Below are positions 1 to 7,736 of a stretch of 34,946 bases of DNA, piece after piece. The DNA is from Novosphingobium sp. 17-62-19. Lineage in GTDB: Bacteria; Pseudomonadota; Alphaproteobacteria; Sphingomonadales; Sphingomonadaceae. The notes below the pieces were generated by a model. The model did no database searches, was not told where the DNA came from, and saw only the letters and a list, made by a program, of their open reading frames with translations. The stretch covers positions 1-34,946 of the forward strand of contig NZ_NCII01000025.1 of NCBI RefSeq assembly GCF_002256775.1, in the 5' to 3' direction. Numbering within the stretch: position 1 is the first letter of the stretch; each line of letters opens with the position of its first letter. Position numbers and translations under genes: made by a program.

Positions 1-2
1 CC

Positions 3-62
3 GCCATCACAGACGATGTGGTCGAGGCGGCCCGAAGCACCCTCGTCATCGGTGCCACGTAG
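3..62 (+). CDS. C-terminal end of a protein that starts left of the window
   Basis: The reading frame starting at base 3 encodes 19 residues ending in VIGAT and stops at TAG 60-62. Most codons end in G or C, as in the neighbouring genes, so it reads as the tail of a real gene cut by the window edge. Another forward frame is also open from the left edge through this stretch, so the choice of frame is a judgement. Nothing about function can be read from so short a piece. Confidence 0.35.
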   Translation, partial: AITDDVVEAARSTLVIGAT

Positions 63-121
63 CACTGGAGAACCGTGCCAATCAGCGCCGGAGGTCACAC
101 AAAGGAAAGGTCGGTGCGCTG

Positions 122-238
122 GTGGCAATGGCCTTTGGCGTGGTTTTGACGGCGGTGACGGCGGGCTGGCCGTGGGTGCTGATCCCGGCGGTCGTGATGG
201 GCATTACCGGCACATGGATCTGGACCCGCGCCGAATAG
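122..238 (+). CDS. Small hydrophobic membrane protein, about 36-38 aa
   Basis: A short frame ends at TAG 236-238 and encodes an almost wholly hydrophobic peptide: a Val/Ala/Gly-rich segment, a GWPW turn, then a second Ile/Val/Met-rich segment ending in WTRAE. It would form one long or two short membrane helices with a charged C-terminus. A purine-rich GGAAAGG (104-110) lies 11 bases before GTG 122 and 17 before ATG 128. I took GTG 122, but the frame stays open upstream through a basic stretch, so a start near 65 is possible. The length is below usual gene-calling limits. Function is unknown. Confidence 0.4.
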   Translation: MAMAFGVVLTAVTAGWPWVLIPAVVMGITGTWIWTRAE

Positions 239-323
239 CGGTAGATCGCCGATAAGTTTTGTTCCCTATTTGTTCCATTTCGGATAGAGTCTGCAAGGAC
301 TCAAACGGAACGGATTCGCCCCC

Positions 324-887
324 ATGATTTCGCTGACCATCGGCCCTGCTGAGGACTGGTTTTCTTGGTCGGTCAGCCTGATCGGCGCGCTGGCCTGGCC
401 GCTGGCGGCGCTGGTCATCGCACTGGTGTTCCGCCGCCCGCTGCTGACCCTGCTGGCGCGGCTGGATGAACTGAGCTGGGGCGACAAGGCGGCGCGCTTT
501 GCGCACAAGCTCGACCGGCTGGAATCCGAAGCCCCACCCGCGCTGGCCGAGCCGGACGGCCCGGAAATAGCCCTGACCGGCGATCATGGCCGCTTCATCA
601 AGCTGCTCGACCTTTCGCCCAACGCCGCCGTGCTCGATTCATGGTCGCGCGTGGAAGAGGCGCTGCAGGGCCTCGCACTGGCGCATTCTCTGGCCAGCAC
701 CGACGCCGCCAAGGCCAGCCGCGCCCTCCAGCAACGCGGGGTGCTGCCCGCGCGCACCGTCGGCATGATCGGAGAAATGCGCTCGCTTCGCAACGCCGCC
801 GCGCACAATCAGGACATCTCGGTGTCCGACGCACTACGCTTCCGCAATCTGGCGAAGGGGGTGCTGAATGAGATCAGGTTGGCGTGA
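324..887 (+). CDS. Membrane-anchored protein with a HEPN-like C-terminal domain
   Basis: 187 aa. Residues about 15-37 form one hydrophobic helix followed by RRP, so the protein is probably anchored with the rest in the cytoplasm. Residues 38-70 are charged and helical. The C-terminal half (about 90-187) is an all-helical region whose late part reads RSLRNAAAH, that is R156-N157-x3-H161. This is the R-x4-H pattern of HEPN domains, also found in DUF4145-type proteins. HEPN domains often act as RNases in toxin-antitoxin or phage-defence settings, but housekeeping versions exist and no partner gene is adjacent. Base composition matches the genome. The ATG at 324 is the only good start; its ribosome site is weak. 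The HEPN call is inference from one motif plus helix content. Confidence 0.65.
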   Translation: MISLTIGPAEDWFSWSVSLIGALAWPLAALVIALVFRRPLLTLLARLDELSWGDKAARFAHKLDRLESEAPPALAEPDGPEIALTGDHGRFIKLLDLSPNAAVLDSWSRVEEALQGLALAHSLASTDAAKASRALQQRGVLPARTVGMIGEMRSLRNAAAHNQDISVSDALRFRNLAKGVLNEIRLA

Positions 888-920
888 GGGGGCCTACGCT
901 CCCATCCCCCAAAAACGTCG

Positions 921-1007
921 TCATCCTGAACTTGTTTCAGGATCCATTGTGCCGATCAAGCTGCCGTCTGTGCCGAGAAATAGACCCTGAAACAAGTTCG
1001 GGGTGAC
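921..1007. repeat. Inverted pair of palindromic repeats (CCTGAA-CTTGT-TTCAGG type)
   Basis: Two copies of a roughly 26-bp element face each other at 921-946 and 984-1007. Each contains its own hairpin (CCTGAACTTGTTTCAGG in the first), and the pair can also fold into one larger hairpin. The element is related to the CCCCGGACTTGATCCGGGG hairpins at 33880-33898 and 34889-34907. It is a dispersed repeat of the REP kind found in Sphingomonadales and other alphaproteobacteria. It fills the gap between a plus gene and the convergent HNH gene, where it may also stop transcription. Nothing else was seen in 888-1101. Confidence 0.75.
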
Positions 1008-1101
1008 GGCGGGTTTTGGCGAAAACAGTGATGGGCTACGGTCGAAATCTAGTATGAAGTGAAATAGCAGGTGTTATACAATGGACTATACATGTTCTAT
1101 A

Positions 1102-1752
1102 TTAGACAGGCAGCAAAAGATATTCAACGAAGTCCTCGGTAAGCTCGTAACGATCTATGTCGTTATATTTTATATCTATCAAGGCGCCATAATTTTCCAT
1201 TATCCGTAGTTTGCTAAGCAAATCATCATGCTCTTCAAAGTATAATGTAAAGTAAGAGCGAACTCCCCCTCCATAACTCCAACCTTTACTAAAGGCTATA
1301 ATTTCCCGTGTGAATGGGCTTTTGACGACGTCGTTCCGCATTTCTGAAATCAGAGCGGGGATCATTTTTTCCAAGCGTTCAAACGTGCGCGAAACAGCTA
1401 TCGTAAAGCCGCGCAAGCCCAAGTAGGCTCTCATCTCGGCTAGTGTTTTCCATTCCCGGAGTTGCTCTGTAGGGTGGCTCGATAAATCAACGTCGACAAG
1501 GCGACTGCAAGTCTGACACAGCCAAATTCCGTTCTCAGCTGCTGCACGCTCCTCGTTTGTAAGAGCAGGATCAAACCGTGGGCCGCCTTCCGCCGCAGCG
1601 GTTATGTGTGCAGCTACACCAATACTCGCGACGTCGTCACTACCGTCCGGTCCAATTGTTGGTCGAAGACATGCTGGGTTCGAACATCTGTAGCCAGCTC
1701 TTTGAGAAATCTGCCGAATTGTCGGTTGCCGGAAGTTGTCACGAGAAATCAT
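1102..1752 (-). CDS. HNH endonuclease-type protein, probably horizontally acquired
   Basis: 216 aa. The N-terminal 110 residues carry a zinc-bound HNH-type module: C23-x4-C28 in YRCSNPAC, a histidine in GVAAHI (H49), EGGPR, then NGIWLCQTC with N74, C79 and C82, and a TEQLREWK tail. This arrangement is well known in HNH proteins attached to variable C-terminal parts in defence and mobile regions. The last HNH histidine is not obvious (serine after the second CxxC), as in related members. Residues 120-216 are unlike anything I recognise, with a FERLEKMIPALISEM helix and an acidic, aromatic end. The gene is clearly AT-richer than its neighbours and stands alone between repeats and crtZ, so transfer is likely. 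DNA cleavage is expected from the family; a defence role is inference. Confidence 0.72.
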   Translation of the reverse strand: MISRDNFRQPTIRQISQRAGYRCSNPACLRPTIGPDGSDDVASIGVAAHITAAAEGGPRFDPALTNEERAAAENGIWLCQTCSRLVDVDLSSHPTEQLREWKTLAEMRAYLGLRGFTIAVSRTFERLEKMIPALISEMRNDVVKSPFTREIIAFSKGWSYGGGVRSYFTLYFEEHDDLLSKLRIMENYGALIDIKYNDIDRYELTEDFVEYLLLPV

Positions 1753-1900
1753 TTCAACATTAAGCCTCTGACGAACCCTCTATGCAAGGGGTACGTGCGA
1801 GACGACCGGCGTGTTTGCACAGGTCTTTTTGAGCTGGTGCCTCACAAACGAATTTGCGCTCCAGAGCGTGTGATCGTCGGGTCCAGCATGACAATCCCGC

Positions 1901-2419
1901 CTACCCCTCTACCGCCTCCCGCAGCACCGCAATCCCCCGCTCCCGCTGCACGCGCAGTTCTTTCTTCAACACCACCGGATCGCGCGCGAAGATAAAGCCA
2001 AAGCTCACCCCGCCTTCCTTGCCGATGGTCGCGTGGTGCAGCTTGTGGGCCTGCACCAGTCGCTTGGCATAGCCGCGCTTGGGGACCCAGCGAAACCAGC
2101 GTTGGTGGACGAGGCCATCGTGGACCAGTGTGTAGATCGCGCCATAGGCCATCACGCCGAGGCCGATGAAGGTGGCGGGCCACCATGCCTCTGCGCCCAG
2201 CACCAGCGGGCTGCCGAGGATGAAGAAGTTGATCGAAATGGCCGCTCCGACCACGGCATAAAGGTCGTTCCTTTCAAAGAAGCCATCGTGCGGTTCGTGG
2301 TGATCGCGGTGCCAGCCCCAGCCGAAGCCGTGCATGATGTATTTATGACTGGACCACGCCACACCTTCCATGACGAGCACCGTGGCGACGATAATCAGGA
2401 GGGCAACAAGCGTCTGCAT
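1901..2419 (-). CDS. crtZ: Beta-carotene hydroxylase CrtZ
   Basis: About 172 aa. This is a membrane di-iron hydroxylase that adds hydroxyl groups to the beta-ionone rings of carotenes, giving zeaxanthin-type carotenoids. All four histidine clusters of the family are visible in order: HKYIMH, HRDHHE, HDGLVH and HKLHH. They are separated by hydrophobic helices (LVALLIIVATVLV near the start; two more around residues 60-105). Length is normal for CrtZ. I chose ATG 2419 because GGAG sits just upstream of it; an in-frame GTG at 2434 would add five residues. No other carotenoid gene is in the window. The call is firm on sequence. Confidence 0.92.
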   Translation of the reverse strand: MQTLVALLIIVATVLVMEGVAWSSHKYIMHGFGWGWHRDHHEPHDGFFERNDLYAVVGAAISINFFILGSPLVLGAEAWWPATFIGLGVMAYGAIYTLVHDGLVHQRWFRWVPKRGYAKRLVQAHKLHHATIGKEGGVSFGFIFARDPVVLKKELRVQRERGIAVLREAVEG

Positions 2420-2555
2420 GGGCGCTCCATACACCGCGCAAATCGGCTCCGCGACACATTCTTACACTTTGCCCGAAAGTCGCGACGGGTTGTTTTTCTG
2501 GCGTTCAGGCGGCGGGGGGCAAATTGGCTTCAGCAACCAAGTGAGGAGCAATCCA

Positions 2556-2951
2556 ATGCGCAAGACCATTATCGCAGCCGCCCTTTCCGCCGTGATCGCC
2601 ACCGGTTTTGCCGGCACCGCATCGGCCCATTCCTATGGCCGGGACAATGACCGCTACCCCGGCGGCAACCGCGCCGAGGCATCCTATCTGACGCCTGCCC
2701 GCAACGCCGAAATCCGCCGCGACATCTATGCGCTCGACGCCCGCATCCAGCGCGCTCAGTACAACCGCGCGATCTCGCCCCGTGAAGCCCAAGGCCTGCG
2801 CCGCGATGCGCAGGACATCAAGCAGACCTACACCCGCTATGCCAATCGCGGCCTTTCGGTGGGGGAATACCGCACGCTCGAACGCCGCGTTGCCACCATC
2901 AACCAGCGCCTGCGGATCGAGAAGCGCGACCGTGATGGCCGCAGGGGCTGA
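2556..2951 (+). CDS. Secreted small basic protein of unknown function
   Basis: 131 aa. A clear Sec signal peptide (MRKTIIAAALSAVIATG) ends with an ASA cleavage site around residue 26. The mature part is highly charged and helical, rich in Arg, Tyr and Ala, with repeated RRDIYALDARI, RRDAQDIKQ and TLERRVATINQRL turns that suggest a short coiled coil or helical hairpin. It is therefore a periplasmic protein. The start is supported by GAGGAG at 2544-2549, seven bases before the ATG. I do not recognise the family. A longer frame in the same phase starts upstream, but the signal peptide and ribosome site fix the true start. Confidence 0.75.
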   Translation: MRKTIIAAALSAVIATGFAGTASAHSYGRDNDRYPGGNRAEASYLTPARNAEIRRDIYALDARIQRAQYNRAISPREAQGLRRDAQDIKQTYTRYANRGLSVGEYRTLERRVATINQRLRIEKRDRDGRRG

Positions 2952-2964
2952 AAGTAACCGCTTG

Positions 2965-2981
2965 GCGTAACAAAATTACGC
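2965..2981. promoter_or_regulatory. Perfect 6-bp inverted repeat GCGTAA-5-TTACGC
   Basis: The arms GCGTAA (2965-2970) and TTACGC (2976-2981) match perfectly around CAAAA. It lies just after the secreted protein gene and 68 bases before leuC. It could be a small operator or the start of a terminator region; the sequence alone does not decide. Confidence 0.35.
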
Positions 2982-2994
2982 TCAAGACACCAAA

Positions 2995-3034
2995 GGCCCG
3001 CCCTTTCCTGCTTGAATTGCAGGGAGGGCGGGCC
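2995..3034 (+). terminator. Strong GC hairpin between the secreted-protein gene and leuC
   Basis: GGCCCGCCC (2995-3003) pairs perfectly with GGGCGGGCC (3026-3034), and the inner bases extend the stem with one irregularity around a TTGAATT loop. No T-run follows, and leuC begins 15 bases later. It may end transcription of the upstream gene, or act as a stable hairpin in the leuC leader. No leader peptide rich in Leu codons was found. Confidence 0.5.
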
Positions 3035-3049
3035 TAACCGCTTGACGCT

Positions 3050-4483
3050 ATGACACAGACTCCGCGCACACTTTACCAGAAGATCTGGGATGCCCACGTT
3101 GTTGAACAGCGCGATGATGGCACGGCCCTCATCTATATCGACCGGCATCTGGTGCATGAAGTGACCAGCCCGCAGGCGTTCGAGGCGCTGCGCGTGGCGG
3201 GCCGGAAAGTGCGCCGCCCCGATTTGACGCTGGCGGTGCCCGATCACAACCTGCCCACCACCGCGCGGCGCTCTGCCGATGGCCAGCGCGTGCCGATTGC
3301 CGATGTGGAATCGGCGCAGCAGCTGGAAGCGCTGGAGCGCAATGCGCCCGAATTCGGCATCCGCTATATCGGTGATGCCGATGCGGAGCAGGGCATTGTC
3401 CACGTCGTCGGGCCGGAGCAAGGCTTCTCGCTGCCGGGCGCGACTATCGTGTGCGGTGACAGCCACACCGCCTGCCACGGCGGGCTGGGCGCGCTGGCCT
3501 TCGGTATCGGCACCAGTGAGGTGGAGCACGTGCTTGCCACGCAGACGCTGCTGCTCAAGCAGTCCAAGAGCATGGAAGTGCGCGTCGAAGGCACGCTGCT
3601 GCCGGGCGTGACGGCCAAGGACGTGGTGCTGCACATCACCGGCGTGCTGGGCGCGGCGGGCGGCACCGGGTCGGTCATCGAATATACGGGGCAGGTGATC
3701 CGCGATCTTTCGATCGAAGGGCGCCTGACCATCTCGAACATGGCGATCGAACATGGCGCGCGGGCAGGGCTGTGTGCGCCGGACGAGAAGACGATCGCCT
3801 ATATCAAGGGCCGCCCCTATGCGCCCAAGGGTGCCGATTGGGACAAGGCCGTGGCATGGTGGACCAGCCTCGCCACCGATCCGGGCGCGACATACGACAA
3901 GGTCGTGGTGATCGACGGCAAGGACATTGCGCCCTCGGTCACCTGGGGCACCAGCCCTGAGGACGTGTTGCCGATTTCGGGCGTGGTGCCTGCGCCGGAA
4001 TCGTTCGCCGATCCTTCCAAGCAGGAAGCGGCCAAGGCCAGTCTCGCCTATATGGGCCTGACGCCGGGGCAGCGCATGGAGGACGTGGAGGTGCAGAACA
4101 TCTTCATCGGGTCCTGCACCAACAGCCGCATCGAAGACATGCGCGCTGCCGCCGCTGTGCTGAAGGGCCGCAAGAAGGCCGACAACGTGAAGTGGGCCAT
4201 CGTCGTGCCGGGGTCCGGCCTTGTAAAGAAGATGGCCGAGGACGAAGGGCTGGACCGCGTGTTCATCGAAGCGGGCTTCGAATGGCGCGAGCCGGGCTGT
4301 TCGGCGTGTCTCGGCATGAACCCGGACAAGGTGCCTGCGGGCGAACGCTGCGCATCGACCTCCAACCGCAACTTCGTGGGCCGCCAAGGGCCTGGCGCGC
4401 GCACGCATCTGGTCAGCCCGGCAATGGCGGCTGCGGCGGCGGTGACCGGGCGGTTGACCGACGTGCGCAAGCTGATCGGCTGA
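3050..4483 (+). CDS. leuC: 3-isopropylmalate dehydratase large subunit LeuC
   Basis: 477 aa, close to the usual 465-475. With LeuD it isomerises 2-isopropylmalate to 3-isopropylmalate in leucine synthesis, using a [4Fe-4S] cluster. The aconitase-family landmarks are present: the [10 protein letters not shown] start, [22 protein letters not shown] with C356, and [10 protein letters not shown] with C417 and C420. Those three cysteines are the expected cluster ligands. The conserved NRNFVGRQG lies near the end. The ATG at 3050 matches the family's usual N-terminus. An unknown gene starts seven bases after its stop. leuD is 2.5 kb downstream, with four other genes between the two subunits. Confidence 0.96.
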   Translation: MTQTPRTLYQKIWDAHVVEQRDDGTALIYIDRHLVHEVTSPQAFEALRVAGRKVRRPDLTLAVPDHNLPTTARRSADGQRVPIADVESAQQLEALERNAPEFGIRYIGDADAEQGIVHVVGPEQGFSLPGATIVCGDSHTACHGGLGALAFGIGTSEVEHVLATQTLLLKQSKSMEVRVEGTLLPGVTAKDVVLHITGVLGAAGGTGSVIEYTGQVIRDLSIEGRLTISNMAIEHGARAGLCAPDEKTIAYIKGRPYAPKGADWDKAVAWWTSLATDPGATYDKVVVIDGKDIAPSVTWGTSPEDVLPISGVVPAPESFADPSKQEAAKASLAYMGLTPGQRMEDVEVQNIFIGSCTNSRIEDMRAAAAVLKGRKKADNVKWAIVVPGSGLVKKMAEDEGLDRVFIEAGFEWREPGCSACLGMNPDKVPAGERCASTSNRNFVGRQGPGARTHLVSPAMAAAAAVTGRLTDVRKLIG

Positions 4484-4490
4484 GGCCTAA

Positions 4491-5021
4491 ATGGCGGGCC
4501 TGCCCACCGCTGCGCTGCAACTGGCGGGGTTTCTGATGGCACACGCCTTCTGGGCGACGTCTGATTTGCCAGCGGGCGGAACGTATCAGCCGCAATCGCT
4601 GTGTATGCGGACCGATGGCAGCCGTTCGTTGCAGAGCTTTGAAGGCCCCACGCCCAAGGCGCAGGACGATGCCGCCCGCGCCTTCATCACCGGCGGCGCG
4701 GCGCAGTGGCCTGATTGCGCCATCGCGCGGCAGGTGAAAGTCGGCACGCCTTCGGGGGATGTCGATGCGCTGGTGATCGATGTAGTGCAGAACGGCAGCA
4801 ACGTGATGACCGTGGTGCAAGCCTTCCGCCCCGCCGCAAAGGGCTTCCGCCTGCTGGGCGATGAACTGGTGATGGGCGATGGCGGCCCGCTCCCGCCGCT
4901 CCCCGCCGCCCAAGCCGCTGCGGCCATGCGCGAAGGCGCGATTGACCACCCCGGTCTTGGCGACAAATGGCAGGAATGGGAAGTGGCGCGTGATCGGGTG
5001 AGCCCGCTGGTGACGCGCTGA
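4491..5021 (+). CDS. Hypothetical protein between leuC and leuD
   Basis: 176 aa, starting seven bases after the leuC stop and so probably co-transcribed. The first 20 residues (AALQLAGFLMAHAFWA) are hydrophobic enough for a weak signal peptide or a short anchor, but no clear cleavage site is seen. The rest has alternating short beta-like stretches (VKVGTPSGDVDALVIDVVQ, NVMTVVQAF) and a proline- and glycine-rich linker (GDGGPLPPLP) before a charged C-terminus. I do not recognise the family. The reading frame has normal codon use, so it is a real gene rather than a shadow. Confidence 0.7.
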   Translation: MAGLPTAALQLAGFLMAHAFWATSDLPAGGTYQPQSLCMRTDGSRSLQSFEGPTPKAQDDAARAFITGGAAQWPDCAIARQVKVGTPSGDVDALVIDVVQNGSNVMTVVQAFRPAAKGFRLLGDELVMGDGGPLPPLPAAQAAAAMREGAIDHPGLGDKWQEWEVARDRVSPLVTR

Positions 5022-5041
5022 GCGGCGCAAGCCAAAACCTA

Positions 5042-5121
5042 ACCCGCTCATGCTGAGCCTGTCGAAGCATCACGCACCACGGTTGCGCCAGCACCCTTCG
5101 ACAGGCTCAGGGTGAGCGGGT
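5042..5121. repeat. Inverted pair of CTTCGACAGGCTCAG palindromic repeats
   Basis: The arm at 5042-5067 (ACCCGCTCATGCTGAGCCTG then TCGAAG) is mirrored at 5096-5121, with only a few mismatches, around a 28-base centre. The same family appears at 13611-13689, as a half copy at 25663-25688, and inside uvrA at 28831-28904. It fills the gap between two plus-strand genes; no gene is seen between 5022 and 5197. Confidence 0.85.
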
Positions 5122-5197
5122 CTGGGGGTATTGTGGCCTTGCATTTACAACAACACGCCGCTTCCCTAGCTTCGCCCGCAAAGAGGAGCGACCACCA

Positions 5198-6280
5198 ATG
5201 GACGTAATCAAGGGCGTGCGTGTGCCGGAGCGGCTCTATCGCGGCGTGCTGTGGCTGGTTTCGATTGTCTTTGCAGGCTTCATCATCGGCCTAGGCAATC
5301 TGGTGATCGGCGATCTGCCCATCGTGGAAAGCCAGGTTTACAGCGCACCGCCCGAGGACAGCCCGCAAGTCCGCCAGATTCGCGAGCAGGTGCGGCAGAT
5401 CGAGGTGCAGCGCGCGGGCATCGACGACAAGCTCGGCATTCAGCGGCTGCAACTGGAACAGGCACAGCGTCAGTCCGGCACTGCCGAGGAGACGTTCCGC
5501 GCGTGGATTGCGGCGCGGACCGCCACCACCAATCCAAGCCAAGACCCCGAAGTCATCAGCCGTACGCGCGAACTGGAGCAGCTGAAGGGCAACGAACGCG
5601 CGATCCAGCAGGCGATTGCCGACCTCGAAAACCAGCGCGCCCCGCTCGACCAGCGCGAGAACGCGCTGCGCACGCAGCAGAACGCCCTGATCGATGCCGC
5701 CATCCCCGCGCAGGAACGCGCGATGTTCTGGCAGGAACTGCGCGTGTTCGGCCTGCGCCTGCTTATCACGCTGCCGATGCTGGGCGTGGCTGCATGGATG
5801 GTGATGAAGAAGCGCAAGAGCGATCACTGGCCGCTGATGCGCGGCTTCGTGCTGGCGGCGGTGTTCGTGTTCTTCGTCGAACTGGTGCCCTATCTGCCCA
5901 GCTATGGTGGCTATATCCGCTACATCGTCGGCATCGCGCTGACGTTTGCGGCGGGGCATTTCCTCGTCAAGAACATGCGCGCCTACCTTGCGCAGCGGCA
6001 GGAAGCCGAAGCGCAGGCCGAGCAGGACCGCCGTGCGCGCGTGACGCATGACGAGGCGTTCAAGAAGATGTCCGCCAAAGTCTGCCCCGGCTGCGACCGC
6101 CCGATTTCCACCACCGGCGATGCCGAAGCCAACTTCTGCGTCCACTGCGGCATGACGCTGTTCGACCATTGCCACAGCTGCAACACCCGCAAGATGGCGT
6201 TTTTCCGCTTCTGTATGAGCTGCGGAACGCCAGCCAAGGACGAGCGGGTGAAGGTCGAGGTGAAGCCTGCGCCTGCATGA
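5198..6280 (+). CDS. Membrane protein with coiled coil and C-terminal double zinc ribbon
   Basis: 360 aa. A membrane helix at about residues 15-38 is followed by a long charged coiled-coil region (about 50-165, rich in Gln, Arg and Glu), which would lie in the periplasm. Two or three further membrane helices (about 178-255) follow. The cytoplasmic C-terminus has paired zinc-ribbon motifs: CPGC with CVHC, then CHSC with CMSC. AAAGAGGAG upstream supports the ATG. Zinc-ribbon tails of this kind usually bind proteins or nucleic acids, but the role is unknown. The stop overlaps the next gene by ATGA, so the glycosylase is probably translated together with it. Confidence 0.72.
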   Translation: MDVIKGVRVPERLYRGVLWLVSIVFAGFIIGLGNLVIGDLPIVESQVYSAPPEDSPQVRQIREQVRQIEVQRAGIDDKLGIQRLQLEQAQRQSGTAEETFRAWIAARTATTNPSQDPEVISRTRELEQLKGNERAIQQAIADLENQRAPLDQRENALRTQQNALIDAAIPAQERAMFWQELRVFGLRLLITLPMLGVAAWMVMKKRKSDHWPLMRGFVLAAVFVFFVELVPYLPSYGGYIRYIVGIALTFAAGHFLVKNMRAYLAQRQEAEAQAEQDRRARVTHDEAFKKMSAKVCPGCDRPISTTGDAEANFCVHCGMTLFDHCHSCNTRKMAFFRFCMSCGTPAKDERVKVEVKPAPA

Positions 6281-6774
6281 TGGAGCGCAAGGCGTCCTTC
6301 GCGCCCGTGGTTGACGCTGGCACCCGCATTCTGATTCTCGGCAGCCTGCCGGGGGAGGCCAGCCTTGCGGCGGCGCAATACTACGCCAACCCGCGCAACC
6401 AGTTCTGGCGGCTGGTCAGCGCGGTGATCGGGCTGGACCTTGTGCCGCTGGAATACGCCGCGCGGTTGGAACACTTGTGCGCGCACGGCATCGGCCTGTG
6501 GGATTCCATCAGTTCGGCCACGCGGCCCGGCAGCCTTGATACCGCGATACGCAATGTGGAAGCCAATCCGCTCGCCATGCTGGTCAGCACGCTTCCAGCT
6601 CTGTGCTGCGTGGCGTTCAACGGTGCGAAATCGGCCAGCATCGGTGGTCCGCAACTTGCCGGAATGGGAAACTTCACGGCGCTGCGCCTGCCCTCGAGTA
6701 GCCCCGCGCACGCCGCGCTGACGTTTGAGGCCAAGCTGGAGCAATGGATGAAACTGCGGAAATTCCTGCGGTGA
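6277..6774 (+). CDS. DNA-deoxyinosine (hypoxanthine) glycosylase, UDG family 6
   Basis: 165 aa. The protein belongs to the uracil-DNA-glycosylase fold and is expected to remove hypoxanthine, the deaminated form of adenine, from DNA. Motif A reads [20 protein letters not shown] followed by PRNQFW, the signature of the family-6 enzymes. The second DNA-binding loop is LPSSSPAHA near residue 145. The middle holds GIGLWDSI, also typical. The ATG (6277-6279) overlaps the preceding stop as ATGA; a second ATG follows at once. Length matches the family (about 160-170). The link to the membrane protein before it and to the leucine genes is not functionally obvious. Confidence 0.88.
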   Translation: MMERKASFAPVVDAGTRILILGSLPGEASLAAAQYYANPRNQFWRLVSAVIGLDLVPLEYAARLEHLCAHGIGLWDSISSATRPGSLDTAIRNVEANPLAMLVSTLPALCCVAFNGAKSASIGGPQLAGMGNFTALRLPSSSPAHAALTFEAKLEQWMKLRKFLR

Positions 6775-6833
6775 TCCTTGCATTTATGTGACACGCGGCC
6801 AATCTTGGCTTCACGATAACAGGAGTTTGAAGC

Positions 6834-6995
6834 GTGACCAAGAAGACAGACTGGACCGGAAAAGCTGCCATGGCCGGGGCCGCTGTTGGATCGGCAGCGC
6901 TCGCCGCAGCCTTGCTCTATGCCTCGCGCCGCAAGGAGCGTGCCGAAAAGGCCGCGCCCAAGGCTCCGCCGGTGGACGTGCCCGAGACGGATTGA
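6834..6995 (+). CDS. 53-aa single-helix membrane peptide upstream of leuD
   Basis: Starts at GTG 6834, eight bases after AGGAG (6821-6825), and ends at TGA 6993-6995. The peptide begins with [10 protein letters not shown], then an Ala/Gly-rich hydrophobic segment ([19 protein letters not shown]) that would cross the membrane once, then [10 protein letters not shown] and a proline-rich acidic tail. The strong ribosome site and good codon use make it a likely real gene despite its size. It lies 41 bases before leuD, in the same orientation, and may belong to its transcript. Function is unknown. Confidence 0.68.
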   Translation: MTKKTDWTGKAAMAGAAVGSAALAAALLYASRRKERAEKAAPKAPPVDVPETD

Positions 6996-7036
6996 CGGGC
7001 ATTGCATCGCCAACGCGCCAAGCTATAGCGATCCCC

Positions 7037-7645
7037 ATGGAACCGGTGAAGCAGATCGAAGGACGGGCTATCCCGTTCGGCCGCAAGAACGTCGATACCG
7101 ACGTGATCATTCCGTCGAAATGGCTCAAGACCATTACGCGTCAGGGCCTTGGTCGCGGCGCATTCGAAGTTTTGCGCGCTGATCCCGACAATATCTTTGA
7201 TAGCGCCGAGTTCTCCGGCTCGCCCATCCTGATCGCGGGTGACAACTTCGGCTGCGGCTCCAGCCGCGAACATGCCGCCTGGGCGCTGGGCGACATGGGC
7301 ATCAAGGCCGTGATCGCGCCGTCGTTCTCGGATATTTTCTCGGGCAATGCGTTCAAGAACGGCATCCTCACCGTCGTGCTGCCGCAAGAGGCCATCGACC
7401 GGCTGATGGAAGTGGCGCAGACCGATCCCGTCTCGATCGATCTTGAAGCGCAGACGGTCACCACGCCGTTTCAGGACCGCTTTGTTTTCGAGATCGACCC
7501 GTTCCGCAAACACTGCCTGACCAATGGCCTTGATGAAGTGGGCCTGACGATGGCGCGCGGTGATTCGATTGCCGCGCACGAAGCGAAGATGCGCGATGCC
7601 CTTCCGTTCCTTGCACAGGGCACGGATGCCGTAGCGGCAGCTTAA
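7037..7645 (+). CDS. leuD: 3-isopropylmalate dehydratase small subunit LeuD
   Basis: 202 aa, the normal length. It forms the swivelling domain of isopropylmalate isomerase and partners LeuC. Visible marks are [19 protein letters not shown] near the N-terminus, the [13 protein letters not shown] loop that contacts substrate, and the [14 protein letters not shown] stretch. The ATG at 7037 gives the usual start ([14 protein letters not shown]); the frame is open further upstream but that part overlaps the 53-aa peptide gene. Both subunits are present and intact in the window. Confidence 0.96.
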   Translation: MEPVKQIEGRAIPFGRKNVDTDVIIPSKWLKTITRQGLGRGAFEVLRADPDNIFDSAEFSGSPILIAGDNFGCGSSREHAAWALGDMGIKAVIAPSFSDIFSGNAFKNGILTVVLPQEAIDRLMEVAQTDPVSIDLEAQTVTTPFQDRFVFEIDPFRKHCLTNGLDEVGLTMARGDSIAAHEAKMRDALPFLAQGTDAVAAA

Positions 7646-7736
7646 TTGTCCGCTTAACAGGGCTTCCCAAGCCGCGCAAAACTTGCTTCCCTATGGCCAA
7701 AGCGGATCGTTCCGCACAGGCTATGGGAGACATTTG

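Noticed and set aside
2837-4408. 523-codon open frame on the minus strand opposite leuC
   Set aside because: It is a shadow of leuC: His/Arg-rich low-complexity protein, no motifs, and leuC itself is certain.
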